From NCBI RefSeq assembly GCF_013393325.1, contig NZ_QJRC01000033.1:1-64000 (forward strand): a stretch of 64,000 nt of DNA, written 5' to 3'. This DNA is from Pseudomonas hunanensis. GTDB lineage: Bacteria; Pseudomonadota; Gammaproteobacteria; Pseudomonadales; Pseudomonadaceae. The position numbers and the translations under genes are program-made. The notes below the pieces were generated by a model. The model saw only the letters and a list, made by a program, of their open reading frames with translations, was not told where the DNA came from and ran no database searches. This document shows, piece after piece, positions 10,028 through 18,368 of the stretch. The first letter of the stretch is position 1. Every line of letters begins with the position of its first letter.

Positions 10028-11929
10028 ATGTCGCACCAATCCGATTTGATCAGCGAAGATATCCTCGCTTATCTGGCTCAGCACGAGCGCAAAGAACTGC
10101 TGCGTTTCCTCACCTGCGGCAACGTGGATGACGGCAAGAGCACCCTGATCGGGCGCCTGCTGCACGATTCGAAGATGATCTACGAGGACCACCTCGAGGC
10201 CATCACCCGTGATTCGAAAAAAGTCGGTACCACCGGCGAAGAAGTCGACCTGGCACTTCTGGTAGACGGCCTGCAGGCCGAGCGTGAGCAGGGCATCACC
10301 ATCGATGTTGCCTACCGCTACTTCTCCACCGCCAAGCGCAAGTTCATCATTGCCGACACCCCGGGCCACGAGCAGTACACCCGCAACATGGCCACCGGTG
10401 CATCCACCTGCGACCTGGCGATCATCCTGGTCGATGCCCGCTACGGCGTGCAGACCCAGACCCGCCGCCACAGCTACATCGCCTCGTTGCTGGGCATCAA
10501 GCACATCGTGGTCGCGGTCAACAAGATGGACCTCAAGGGCTTCGACCAAGACGTCTTCGAGTCGATCAAGGCCGACTACCTGCAGTTCGCCGAAGCCATC
10601 AACCTGACCCCGAGCAGCCTGCACTTCGTGCCGATGTCGGCGCTCAAGGGTGACAACGTGGTCAACCACAGCGAGCGTTCGCCGTGGTATGCCGGCCCGA
10701 CGCTGATGGAAATCCTCGAAACCGTCGAAGTGTCGGCCGACCGCAACTTCACCGACCTGCGTTTCCCGGTGCAGTACGTGAACCGCCCGAACCTGAACTT
10801 CCGTGGCTTCGCCGGCACCATCGCCAGCGGCGTGGTGCACAAGGGCGACGAAATCGTCGTGCTGCCGTCGGGCAAGAGCAGCCGCGTCAAGTCCATCGTC
10901 ACCTACGAAGGTGAGCTGGAAAACGCCGGCCCAGGCCAGGCAGTGACCCTGACCATGGAAGACGAGATCGACATCTCCCGTGGCGACCTGCTGGTACATG
11001 CCGACAACGTACCGCCGGTGACCGACCAGTTCGACGCCATGCTGGTGTGGATGGCCGAAGAGCCGATGCTCCCGGGCAAGAAGTACGACATCAAGCGCGC
11101 CACCAGCTATGTGCCGGGCTCGATTGCCAGCATCACCCACAAGGTCGATGTGAACACCCTGGAGCAGGGCGCTGCCAGCGCACTGCAGCTGAACGAGATC
11201 GGCCGCGTGAAGGTTGCACTGGACGCCTCGATCGCCCTGGACGGCTACGACAGCAACCGCACCACCGGTGCGTTCATTGTCATCGACCGCCTGACCAACG
11301 GCACCGTTGGCGCCGGCATGATCATCGCTCCGCCCGTTCTGCCACACGGCAGCACCGGCCAGCATGGCAAGCAGGCCCACGTGTCGACCGAAGAGCGCGC
11401 CCTGCGCTTCGGCCAGCAGCCAGCCACCGTGCTGTTCAGCGGCCTGTCCGGCGCTGGCAAGAGCACCTTGGCCTATGCCGTGGAGCGCAAGCTGTTCGAC
11501 ATGGGCCGTGCGGTATACGTGCTCGATGGCCAGAACCTGCGCCACGACCTGAACAAGGGCCTGCCGCAAGACCGCGCCGGTCGCACCGAAAACTGGCGCC
11601 GCGCCGCCCATGTGGCGCGCCAGTTCAACGAGGCCGGCCTGCTGACCCTGGCTGCGTTCGTGGCCCCGGATGCCGAAGGCCGCGAACAGGCCAAGGCGCT
11701 GATCGGCAAGGACCGCCTGGTGACTGTTTACGTCCAGGCTTCGCCGCTGGCTTGCCGCGAGCGTGACCCGCAAGGCCTGTACGCCGCCGGCGGCGACAAC
11801 ATCCCGGGCGAAAGCTTCCCGTTCGATGTGCCGCTGGATGCTGACCTTGTGATCGACACCCAGTCCACCAGCGTGGACGAAGGTGTGAAGCTGGTGCTGG
11901 ACGTGCTGCGTCAGCGTGGCGCGATCTAA
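10028..11929 (+). CDS. cysNC: Bifunctional sulfate adenylyltransferase subunit 1 / APS kinase (CysNC)
   Basis: A 633-residue fusion. Residues 1 to about 450 are the CysN GTPase: P-loop [18 protein letters not shown] and NKMDL, followed by EF-Tu-like beta domains. The C-terminal 190 residues are an APS kinase (CysC) domain with Walker [10 protein letters not shown]. The CysC domain departs from E. coli CysC: the phospho-Ser109 block ISPHRAER reads [12 protein letters not shown] reads DGQN, and the FTGID lid is replaced by a shorter IPGESFP segment. APS kinase activity therefore needs checking. Pseudomonads can reduce APS directly, so loss would be tolerated. The ATG at 10028 is spaced closely behind cysD. 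Confidence 0.93.
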   Translation: MSHQSDLISEDILAYLAQHERKELLRFLTCGNVDDGKSTLIGRLLHDSKMIYEDHLEAITRDSKKVGTTGEEVDLALLVDGLQAEREQGITIDVAYRYFSTAKRKFIIADTPGHEQYTRNMATGASTCDLAIILVDARYGVQTQTRRHSYIASLLGIKHIVVAVNKMDLKGFDQDVFESIKADYLQFAEAINLTPSSLHFVPMSALKGDNVVNHSERSPWYAGPTLMEILETVEVSADRNFTDLRFPVQYVNRPNLNFRGFAGTIASGVVHKGDEIVVLPSGKSSRVKSIVTYEGELENAGPGQAVTLTMEDEIDISRGDLLVHADNVPPVTDQFDAMLVWMAEEPMLPGKKYDIKRATSYVPGSIASITHKVDVNTLEQGAASALQLNEIGRVKVALDASIALDGYDSNRTTGAFIVIDRLTNGTVGAGMIIAPPVLPHGSTGQHGKQAHVSTEERALRFGQQPATVLFSGLSGAGKSTLAYAVERKLFDMGRAVYVLDGQNLRHDLNKGLPQDRAGRTENWRRAAHVARQFNEAGLLTLAAFVAPDAEGREQAKALIGKDRLVTVYVQASPLACRERDPQGLYAAGGDNIPGESFPFDVPLDADLVIDTQSTSVDEGVKLVLDVLRQRGAI

Positions 11930-11945
11930 GCGCTAGGCTGCAAGG

Positions 11946-11971
11946 AAAACCCCGCTTCGGCGGGGTTTTTT
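11946..11971 (+). terminator. Terminator of cysD-cysNC
   Basis: CCCCGC and GCGGGG pair around a TTCG loop, flanked by AAAA upstream and TTTTTT downstream: a classic Rho-independent terminator 16 bases after the cysNC stop. Confidence 0.9.
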
Positions 11972-12022
11972 GTGTGCAATACCGGCTTGTGAGGCGATCA
12001 TCACCCAATGCTGCGCCCGCTG

Positions 12023-12280
12023 TCAGTCCCTGAACACTGAAAGGCCCTTCGACGCTCTCCATGCCACGATGCGAGTCATTACCTGCCCAGTGCAGTCTTC
12101 CGGTTTATCCCCGGTGTAATAGATCAGGTCAGAACCATCGGGGTGCGCAACCAGCTCGATAAAATGCTCCAGCAGTCTTTCCTGCCATTCCCGGGAGCCT
12201 GTCGCCTGAATTAGCGCGTCTACTATCGAGCGGAACTCACTGTATGAATAGTCTGCCAGGTCCTGCTTCAGGCTTATCAC
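12023..12280 (-). CDS. Colicin/pyocin DNase immunity protein (Im family)
   Basis: An 85-residue acidic protein that matches the Im2/Im7/Im8/Im9 and S-type pyocin immunity family over its whole length: DYSYSEF near the N-terminus, the diagnostic HPDGSDLIYY (Im9: HPSGSDLIYY, with Asp51, Tyr54 and Tyr55 as the nuclease-binding hot spot) and a C-terminal WRASKGLSVF block. Such proteins inhibit a cognate HNH DNase toxin by binding beside its active site. The GTG start overlaps the stop of the upstream gene as GTGA, so translation is coupled. It may protect against foreign pyocins or bind the neighbouring nuclease-like protein. No complete bacteriocin gene is nearby. Confidence 0.85.
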   Translation of the reverse strand: MISLKQDLADYSYSEFRSIVDALIQATGSREWQERLLEHFIELVAHPDGSDLIYYTGDKPEDCTGQVMTRIVAWRASKGLSVFRD

Positions 12281-12597
12281 CAGGGCGCCTCCGATGAAAG
12301 CGTGTACTGCATCGCGCTCATGATTCGCAGGTTTTCAGCGTCGTACATCAGCCCACCCCACTCGGGCGGGTTCAGGTGGCATAGCTGATAGGAGCGCAGC
12401 CCCTTTGCCGTCTCATGGAATGGCGCGCGAGGGGGCCAGCCTTTCTTGAGGCGGTTGAGCTGGGCGGGGATGAATTGCTGGCTGTAGATTGGGTCCTCTG
12501 CGATCGCCAGCCAGAAGGACTGGGAAAAATGGTCGAAGCTGTGGAATGTTCGACCTGCGAGTTTCTGGATGATGAACTCTGGAAGATGGCTGGCCAT
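12277..12597 (-). CDS. Degenerate colicin/pyocin HNH DNase-domain protein
   Basis: A 106-residue stand-alone protein that lines up with the C-terminal DNase domain of E9-type colicins: FHSFDHFSQSFW for FKNFDDFRKKFW, QQFIPAQLNRLKKG for the KQF...QKG segment, and a final MYDAENLRI for VYDMNNIRV. The active site is mostly gone. In E9 numbering Glu100 is Gln, His102 is Cys, His127 aligns with Tyr and His131 with Ser; only His103 remains. No receptor or translocation domain precedes it. It has its own ATG with AGGGA nine bases upstream and overlaps the immunity gene by four bases. It is probably nuclease-dead: a relic or a decoy/partner of the immunity protein. Confidence 0.75.
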   Translation of the reverse strand: MASHLPEFIIQKLAGRTFHSFDHFSQSFWLAIAEDPIYSQQFIPAQLNRLKKGWPPRAPFHETAKGLRSYQLCHLNPPEWGGLMYDAENLRIMSAMQYTLSSEAPW

Positions 12598-12711
12598 GGA
12601 GTCGTCCCTGGAATAAGAGGCATGGAAAGTGTGCCCGGAGACGAGTTTTATGTATGTCAGAGACGGACTGCGTGTCAGTAGGAGCGTTCCTGCTGATTGG
12701 GAAGATCTGTC

Positions 12712-13191
12712 TTAGATGTGTTTTTCCGACACAGGTATTACCCTTTTCTCCTTCACCGCCTTGTAGGAAAAACTCGAATAGATCTCCTTCACCCCCGGCA
12801 GCCGTTGCAGCACTTCCCGGGTGAATTCGCCAAACGACTCCAGGTCCCGCGCCAGAATTTCCAGCAAAAAGTCATAGCGCCCTGAGATGTTGTGGCAGGC
12901 GACGATCTCGGGAATTTCCATCAGCCGCTGCTCGAACGCCAGCGCCATGTCCTTGGTGTGGGAGTCCATCATGATGCTGACGAACGCGGTCACGCCAAAC
13001 CCCAGCGACTTGGGCGAGAGGATGGCCTGGTAGCCGGTGATGTAGCCGTTGTCTTCCAGCAGCTTGACCCGTCGCCAGCAGGGCGAGGTGGTCAGCGCCA
13101 CCTGGTCGGCGAGCTCGGCGATGGTGAGGCGGGCGTTGTCCTGCAAGGCAGCCAGCAGGGCGCGGTCGGTGCGATCGAGGCTTGAAGGCAT
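12712..13191 (-). CDS. mdeR: Lrp/AsnC-family regulator, probable MdeR
   Basis: A 159-residue regulator with an N-terminal winged helix (about 5-60: LDRTDRALLAALQDNAR, then a Cys-Trp-Arg-Arg recognition region) and a C-terminal RAM ligand-binding domain. It is divergent from methionine gamma-lyase, the arrangement of mdeR-mdeA in P. putida, where MdeR activates mdeA in response to L-methionine. The ATG at 13191 was chosen because AGGAGGG lies about 8 bases upstream; the longer in-frame GTG/ATG options lack such a site. Confidence 0.85.
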   Translation of the reverse strand: MPSSLDRTDRALLAALQDNARLTIAELADQVALTTSPCWRRVKLLEDNGYITGYQAILSPKSLGFGVTAFVSIMMDSHTKDMALAFEQRLMEIPEIVACHNISGRYDFLLEILARDLESFGEFTREVLQRLPGVKEIYSSFSYKAVKEKRVIPVSEKHI

Positions 13192-13236
13192 GTTTTGCCC
13201 TCCTGGTCCGTTGATTATTGTTTTCGTTCCAACAAG

Positions 13237-13250
13237 CACGCGTATGCGTG
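13237..13250. promoter_or_regulatory. Candidate MdeR operator
   Basis: CACGC-GTAT-GCGTG is a 14-bp palindrome in the 127-bp spacer between mdeR and mdeA, 46 bp before the mdeR start. Lrp-type dimers bind imperfect palindromes of about 15 bp, so this is a reasonable operator. It rests on symmetry and position only. Confidence 0.4.
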
Positions 13251-13318
13251 GGCCAATTTGGAAAAAATCGGGCAGCCCGGTGGCATAAGCTTATAACAAA
13301 CCACAAGAGGCTGTTGCC

Positions 13319-14515
13319 ATGCGCGACTCCCATAACAACACCGGTTTTTCCACGCGGGCCATTCACCATGGCTACGACCCGCTTTCCCACGGTGGTGCCC
13401 TGGTGCCACCGGTGTACCAGACCGCTACTTATGCCTTCCCCACTGTCGAATACGGCGCTGCGTGCTTCGCCGGGGAGGAAACGGGGCATTTCTACAGCCG
13501 CATCTCCAACCCGACCCTGGCCTTGCTCGAGCAACGCATGGCTTCGTTGGAGGGCGGTGAGGCGGGGCTGGCGCTGGCGTCGGGGATGGGCGCGATCACT
13601 TCGACCATCTGGACCTTGCTGCGGCCTGGCGATGAACTGATTGTCGGGCGTACTTTGTATGGCTGCACGTTCGCTTTCCTGCATCACGGCATTGGCGAGT
13701 TCGGGGTAAAGATCCACCATGTCGACCTCAACGATGCCAAGGCCCTGAAAGCGGCGATCAACAGCAAAACGCGGATGATCTACTTCGAAACGCCGGCCAA
13801 CCCCAACATGCAACTGGTGGATATAGCGGCGGTCGTCGAGGCAGTACGAGGGCGTGATGTACTTGTGGTGGTCGACAACACCTATTGCACGCCGTACCTG
13901 CAGCGGCCGCTGGAGCTTGGGGCGGACCTGGTGGTGCATTCGGCGACCAAGTACCTCAGTGGCCATGGTGATATCACGGCGGGCCTGGTGGTGGGGCGTA
14001 AGGCGCTGGTCGACCGCATTCGCCTGGAGGGGCTGAAGGACATGACCGGGGCGGTGCTGTCGCCGCATGACGCGTCGCTGCTGATGCGCGGTATCAAGAC
14101 CTTGGCCCTGCGCATGGACCGCCATTGCGCCAACGCCTTGCAGGTGGCGCAGTTCCTCGCGCGGCAGCCGCAGGTGGAACTTATTCACTACCCAGGTTTG
14201 CCGTCGTTCGCCCAATACGAACTGGCGCAGCGGCAGATGCGCTTGCCGGGTGGGATGATTGCCTTCGAGCTCAAGGGGGGGATCGACGCCGGGCGGCGCT
14301 TCATGAATGCGCTGCAGCTGTTTGCACGGGCGGTGAGCTTGGGTGATGCCGAATCGCTGGCGCAGCATCCGGCGAGCATGACGCATTCCAGTTACACGCC
14401 GCAGGAGCGGGCGCATCACGGCATATCGGAAGGATTGGTGCGGTTGTCGGTGGGGCTGGAGGATGTGGAAGACCTGCTGGCGGATGTCGAGCAGGCATTG
14501 CAGGCTTGCAAATAG
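13319..14515 (+). CDS. mdeA: L-methionine gamma-lyase
   Basis: A 398-residue PLP enzyme that splits L-methionine into methanethiol, 2-oxobutyrate and ammonia. Every residue known to matter in the P. putida enzyme is at its standard number: Tyr59 and Arg61 (FYSRISNP), Tyr114 and Cys116 (LYGCTF), PLP-lysine Lys211 (SATKYLSG), and Lys240-Asp241. Cys116 in particular separates gamma-lyase from cystathionine enzymes. The ATG follows AAGAGG. It is divergent from mdeR. The keto-acid dehydrogenase gene mdeB, which accompanies mdeA in some strains, is not next to it here. Confidence 0.95.
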   Translation: MRDSHNNTGFSTRAIHHGYDPLSHGGALVPPVYQTATYAFPTVEYGAACFAGEETGHFYSRISNPTLALLEQRMASLEGGEAGLALASGMGAITSTIWTLLRPGDELIVGRTLYGCTFAFLHHGIGEFGVKIHHVDLNDAKALKAAINSKTRMIYFETPANPNMQLVDIAAVVEAVRGRDVLVVVDNTYCTPYLQRPLELGADLVVHSATKYLSGHGDITAGLVVGRKALVDRIRLEGLKDMTGAVLSPHDASLLMRGIKTLALRMDRHCANALQVAQFLARQPQVELIHYPGLPSFAQYELAQRQMRLPGGMIAFELKGGIDAGRRFMNALQLFARAVSLGDAESLAQHPASMTHSSYTPQERAHHGISEGLVRLSVGLEDVEDLLADVEQALQACK

Positions 14516-14536
14516 GCAGCCTGTACCAGCCCACAA

Positions 14537-14560
14537 AAAAGGCCTCTTGCGAGGCCTTTT
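14537..14560. terminator. Bidirectional terminator between mdeA and zapG-like gene
   Basis: AAAAGGCCTC and GAGGCCTTTT pair around a TTGC loop. T runs lie at both ends, so it can serve both convergent genes. Confidence 0.85.
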
Positions 14561-14574
14561 TCATGTTCAGCCGA

Positions 14575-15012
14575 TCAGCGCTTGAGCCCGTAGCTCTCGT
14601 CGAGCATGCCCGGCGAGTTCGGCGCTTTTGGCGCATAGTCGCGTGGCACTTCGGCGGTGTCTTTCGGCGGTGTCAGGCGGTCACGCGGGCCTTGCGGCGC
14701 TTCGGAATGCAGCGCAGCCAGCAGGCGCTGGCGGGTGACGTCGTCGAGGGCCAGGCTGTTGGCGCCTTCGGCCAGGTGATCCTGTACGTCCTGGTAGCTC
14801 TGGGTCAGTTTCTTGACCAGCATGGCGGTGCTGTTGAAGTGGGTGACCACTTCGTTCTGGTAGCTGTCGAAACGCTTCTGGATATCATCCAGTTGGCGCT
14901 GGGTGTTGCTCGGCGCCGCATTGGGCAGCAGGCGGGCAACGATGAAACCGACCGCCACACCGATGACCAGGGCCAGGGTTGGCAACAACCAAACAAGGAG
15001 CGAGAGTTCCAC
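14575..15012 (-). CDS. zapG: DUF1043 inner-membrane protein (YhcB/ZapG family)
   Basis: A 145-residue protein with one N-terminal transmembrane helix (about 5-27), then a cytoplasmic helical region likely to form a coiled coil (about 35-80) and a disordered Pro/Lys tail. YhcB/ZapG is a conserved gammaproteobacterial envelope factor linked to division and cell-wall/lipid homeostasis. The start is GTG with GAGGAAGGA upstream. It sits next to zapE by one operon, as zapG lies near division genes elsewhere. The family is clear; the function is inferred. Confidence 0.8.
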   Translation of the reverse strand: MELSLLVWLLPTLALVIGVAVGFIVARLLPNAAPSNTQRQLDDIQKRFDSYQNEVVTHFNSTAMLVKKLTQSYQDVQDHLAEGANSLALDDVTRQRLLAALHSEAPQGPRDRLTPPKDTAEVPRDYAPKAPNSPGMLDESYGLKR

Positions 15013-15147
15013 GAGTCCTTCCTCTATAAACGGCTTTGCTTTACGTTAACGGCTCAGACCTGCGCTGTATACCGCGAGCGATCGCAAATCAGAACAGAAT
15101 TCCTCACCTAGACGAATCGACCCTTCCCGAGGTCACGGAGTAGTGCC

Positions 15148-15783
15148 TTGCTTGTCCGCGAAACCCCCTTGTTCATCGATGGCCCCAGCGGCCAGCTGGA
15201 AGCCTTGTACCTGGACGTGGCCGACGCCCGTGGCGCGGTGCTGATCTGCCACCCCAACCCGGTTCAGGGCGGCACCATGCTCAACAAGGTGGTCTCGACC
15301 CTGCAGCGCACCGCACGTGATGCCGGCTATGTGACCCTGCGTTTCAACTACCGTGGTGTTGGCCAGAGCGCCGGTAGCCATGACATGGGCGCTGGCGAAG
15401 TAGCCGATGCCGAGGCCGCTGCCGCCTGGCTGCGTGCCAAACACCCCAAGCTGCCACTTGTGCTGATGGGCTTCTCGTTCGGTGGTTTCGTGGCCACCAG
15501 TCTGGCTGGGCGCCTGGAAGCTGCAGGCACGCAGTTGCAGCATCTGTTCATGATCGCCCCCGCCGTCATGCGCCTGACCACCGAGTTCCCGGTGCCGCAG
15601 CGTTGCCCGATCACCGTGGTGCAACCGGACGCCGACGAAGTCGTCGCACCGCAGCTGGTTTACGAGTGGTCCGACAGCTTGTCGCGCCCCCATGAGCTGC
15701 TGAAAGTGGCAGAATGCGGACACTTCTTCCATGGCAAGCTGACCGATCTGAAGGATCTGCTGCTGCCGCGCCTTTCGAACTGA
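15148..15783 (+). CDS. Alpha/beta hydrolase (YsgA/dienelactone-like)
   Basis: A 211-residue cytoplasmic alpha/beta hydrolase. The nucleophile elbow is GFSFGG (Ser about 111), with [11 protein letters not shown] forming the oxyanion region, Asp in QPDADEVV and a C-terminal His in CGHFFHG completing the triad. The substrate is unknown. The likely start is TTG at 15148 with GGAG about 8 bases upstream, an unusual initiation codon. It precedes trpS by 25 bp and is probably cotranscribed with it; a TTAACG-16-TATACC promoter is possible at 15046-15073. Confidence 0.75.
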   Translation: MLVRETPLFIDGPSGQLEALYLDVADARGAVLICHPNPVQGGTMLNKVVSTLQRTARDAGYVTLRFNYRGVGQSAGSHDMGAGEVADAEAAAAWLRAKHPKLPLVLMGFSFGGFVATSLAGRLEAAGTQLQHLFMIAPAVMRLTTEFPVPQRCPITVVQPDADEVVAPQLVYEWSDSLSRPHELLKVAECGHFFHGKLTDLKDLLLPRLSN

Positions 15784-15808
15784 GCCAAGCCTGAATAAGC
15801 GAACACCC

Positions 15809-17158
15809 ATGACCACGCGCATTCTTACCGGTATCACCACCACCGGCACACCGCACCTGGGCAACTACGCCGGCGCCATCCGCCCGGCGATCCGTGCCAG
15901 CCAGCAGCCCGGTGTCGACTCGTTCTACTTCCTGGCCGACTACCACGCCCTGATCAAGTGCGACGACCCGCAGCGCATTCAACGTTCGCGTCTGGAAATC
16001 GCCGCCACTTGGTTGGCCGGTGGCCTGGACCCGGACAAGGTGACCTTCTACCGCCAGTCCGATATCCCGGAAATCCCCGAGCTGACCTGGCTGCTGACCT
16101 GCGTTGCCGCCAAGGGCCTGCTGAACCGTGCCCATGCCTACAAGGCCTCCGTGGACAAGAACGTCGAGAGCGGCGAAGACCCGGACGCCGGCGTGAGCAT
16201 GGGCCTGTTCAGCTACCCGGTGCTGATGGCTGCCGACATCCTGATGTTCAACGCCAACAAGGTGCCGGTTGGCCGTGACCAGATCCAGCACGTGGAAATG
16301 GCCCGCGACATCGGCCAACGCTTCAACCACCTGTTCGGTCAGGGCCAGGACTTCTTCGCCCTGCCAGAAGCGGTGATCGAAGAAAGCGTGGCCACGCTGC
16401 CAGGCCTGGATGGGCGCAAGATGTCCAAGAGCTATGACAACACCATCCCGTTGTTCACCAGCGCCAAGGACATGAAGGACGCCATTTCGCGCATCGTCAC
16501 CGACTCGCGCGCGCCAGGCGAAGCGAAAGACCCGGACAACTCGCACCTGTTCACCCTGTACCAGGCTTTCTCGACGCCGGAGCAATGCGCCGGCTTCCGT
16601 GAAGAACTGCTGCAGGGTCTGGGCTGGGGCGATGCCAAGCAGCGCCTGTTCCAGTTGCTGGATGGCCAGCTGGCCGAAAAACGCGAGTACTACCACCAGT
16701 TGATCGCCCGCCCGGCGGACCTGGAAGACATCCTGCTGGCCGGCGCCGCCAAGGCCCGCAAGATTGCCACGCCGTTCCTCGAGCAACTGCGCGAAGCCGT
16801 TGGCCTGCGTTCGTTCCGTACTGGCGTGCAGGCCACTGCCGAAGTGAAGAAAAAAGCCGCCAAGAGTGCGCGCTTTGTCAGCTTCCGTGACGAAGATGGC
16901 AGCTTCCGCTTCCGCCTGCTGGCCGCTGACGGCGAGCAACTGCTGCTGTCGCGCAGCTTTGCCGACGGCAAGAGCGCCGGCGCCGTGAGCAAGCAGCTGC
17001 AACAGGGTGGCGAGGCCGATGTACGGGTTGAAGGCCTGAGCTTCGGCCTGTGGCTGAATGGCGAGCAGGTTGCCGACGGGCCGCAGTTTGACAGCACCGA
17101 AGCCCGTGATGTGGCCATTCAAAGCCTGCGTGATGCCCTGGCACCACAGCAGGACTGA
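15809..17158 (+). CDS. trpS: Tryptophanyl-tRNA synthetase with C-terminal extension
   Basis: A 449-residue class I synthetase that charges tRNA-Trp. The HIGH-like PHLGNY (about 16-21) and KMSKS (about 207) signatures are intact. It is some 115 residues longer than the 334-residue E. coli enzyme. The extra part (about 345-449) starts with a Lys/Ala linker and continues with a segment resembling the DUF1508/YegP fold ([18 protein letters not shown], then a second strand pair). The extension is common in pseudomonads. It follows the hydrolase gene and ends at a terminator. Confidence 0.92.
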   Translation: MTTRILTGITTTGTPHLGNYAGAIRPAIRASQQPGVDSFYFLADYHALIKCDDPQRIQRSRLEIAATWLAGGLDPDKVTFYRQSDIPEIPELTWLLTCVAAKGLLNRAHAYKASVDKNVESGEDPDAGVSMGLFSYPVLMAADILMFNANKVPVGRDQIQHVEMARDIGQRFNHLFGQGQDFFALPEAVIEESVATLPGLDGRKMSKSYDNTIPLFTSAKDMKDAISRIVTDSRAPGEAKDPDNSHLFTLYQAFSTPEQCAGFREELLQGLGWGDAKQRLFQLLDGQLAEKREYYHQLIARPADLEDILLAGAAKARKIATPFLEQLREAVGLRSFRTGVQATAEVKKKAAKSARFVSFRDEDGSFRFRLLAADGEQLLLSRSFADGKSAGAVSKQLQQGGEADVRVEGLSFGLWLNGEQVADGPQFDSTEARDVAIQSLRDALAPQQD

Positions 17159-17190
17159 GGCATATTGACGCAAGTCTGATTGCCATTAAG

Positions 17191-17223
17191 CGGGCCTGTC
17201 GCTACAGTGACGGCCCGTTTTTT
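17191..17223 (+). terminator. Terminator of trpS
   Basis: CGGGCC pairs with GGCCCG, with an inner GTCGC/GTGAC stem (one bulge) and a TACA loop, followed by GTTTTTT. Confidence 0.8.
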
Positions 17224-17242
17224 GTTGCCTCGCTAACGAATC

Positions 17243-18337
17243 ATGACTCCCTTAGAACGCTATCAAGCAGATCTGAAACGTCCCGACTTCTTCCATGACG
17301 CGGCGCAGGAAACTGCGGTGCGTCACCTGCAGCGCCTGTACGACGACCTGGTGCAGGCGCAGAACAATAAGCCAGGCATGTTCGGCAAGTTGTTCGGCAA
17401 GAAGGAGCAGACCCCGGTCAAGGGCCTGTACTTCTGGGGTGGGGTAGGGCGAGGCAAGACCTACCTGGTCGATACCTTCTATGAAGCGCTGCCGTTCAAG
17501 CAGAAGATGCGCACGCACTTCCACCGCTTCATGAAGCGCGTGCACGAGGAAATGAAAACCCTCAAGGGCGAGAAGAACCCGCTGACCATCATCGCCAAGC
17601 GCTTCAGCGAAGAAGCCAAGGTCATCTGCTTCGACGAATTCTTCGTGTCGGACATTACCGATGCCATGATCCTCGGCACTCTGATGGAAGAACTGTTCAA
17701 GAACGGCGTATCGCTGGTGGCCACCTCCAACATCGTGCCGGACGGCTTGTACAAAGACGGCCTGCAACGTGCGCGCTTCCTGCCGGCCATCGCCATGATC
17801 AAGCAGTACACCGACGTGGTGAACGTGGATAGCGGCGTCGACTACCGCCTGCGTCATCTGGAACAGGCCGAACTGTTCCACTTCCCGCTCAATGATGCGG
17901 CGCATCAGAGCATGCGTGCCAGCTTCAAGGCGCTGACCCCTGAGTGCACCCAGGCGGTCGAGAACGACGTGCTGATGATCGAGAACCGCCCGATCAATGC
18001 CCTGCGTACGTGCGACGACGTCGCCTGGTTCGACTTCCGCGCCCTGTGCGACGGGCCGCGCAGCCAGAACGACTACATTGAACTGGGCAAGATCTTCCAC
18101 GCCGTGTTGCTCAGCAACGTGGAGCAGATGGGCGTTACCACCGACGACATCGCCCGTCGCTTCATCAACATGGTGGACGAGTTCTACGACCGCAACGTCA
18201 AGTTGATCATCTCGGCCGAGGTGGAACTAAAGGACCTGTATACCGGTGGGCGCCTGAGCTTCGAGTTCCAGCGTACCCTGAGCCGGTTGCTGGAGATGCA
18301 GTCGCACGAATTCCTGTCGCGCGCGCACAAGCCATAA
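17243..18337 (+). CDS. zapE: Cell division ATPase ZapE (AFG1 family)
   Basis: A 364-residue AAA-type ATPase. In E. coli ZapE is recruited late to the Z ring and destabilises FtsZ polymers. Walker A GGVGRGKT (66-73), Walker B VICFDEFFV and sensor ATSN are visible. Length matches the family (375 in E. coli). It begins 20 bp after the trpS terminator. Its 3' end carries a GGGGCCGC hairpin lacking a T run. Confidence 0.9.
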   Translation: MTPLERYQADLKRPDFFHDAAQETAVRHLQRLYDDLVQAQNNKPGMFGKLFGKKEQTPVKGLYFWGGVGRGKTYLVDTFYEALPFKQKMRTHFHRFMKRVHEEMKTLKGEKNPLTIIAKRFSEEAKVICFDEFFVSDITDAMILGTLMEELFKNGVSLVATSNIVPDGLYKDGLQRARFLPAIAMIKQYTDVVNVDSGVDYRLRHLEQAELFHFPLNDAAHQSMRASFKALTPECTQAVENDVLMIENRPINALRTCDDVAWFDFRALCDGPRSQNDYIELGKIFHAVLLSNVEQMGVTTDDIARRFINMVDEFYDRNVKLIISAEVELKDLYTGGRLSFEFQRTLSRLLEMQSHEFLSRAHKP

Positions 18338-18342
18338 ATTTG

Positions 18343-18361
18343 GGGGCCGCAAAGCGGCCCC
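18343..18361. terminator. GC hairpin between zapE and GlxA-type regulator
   Basis: GGGGCCGC-AAA-GCGGCCCC, identical to the terminator stem at 6786-6804, lies between convergent genes. No T run follows on either strand, so termination would be weak or Rho-assisted. Confidence 0.45.
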
Positions 18362-18368
18362 ATTGGCC

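Noticed and set aside
12598..12711. Upstream remains of a full-length pyocin gene
   Set aside because: The 114 bp before the nuclease-like gene contain no in-frame continuation resembling a translocation or receptor-binding domain.
14516..14574. mdeB downstream of mdeA
   Set aside because: Only a terminator follows mdeA and the next gene is a convergent DUF1043 protein; no dehydrogenase E1 gene is present.
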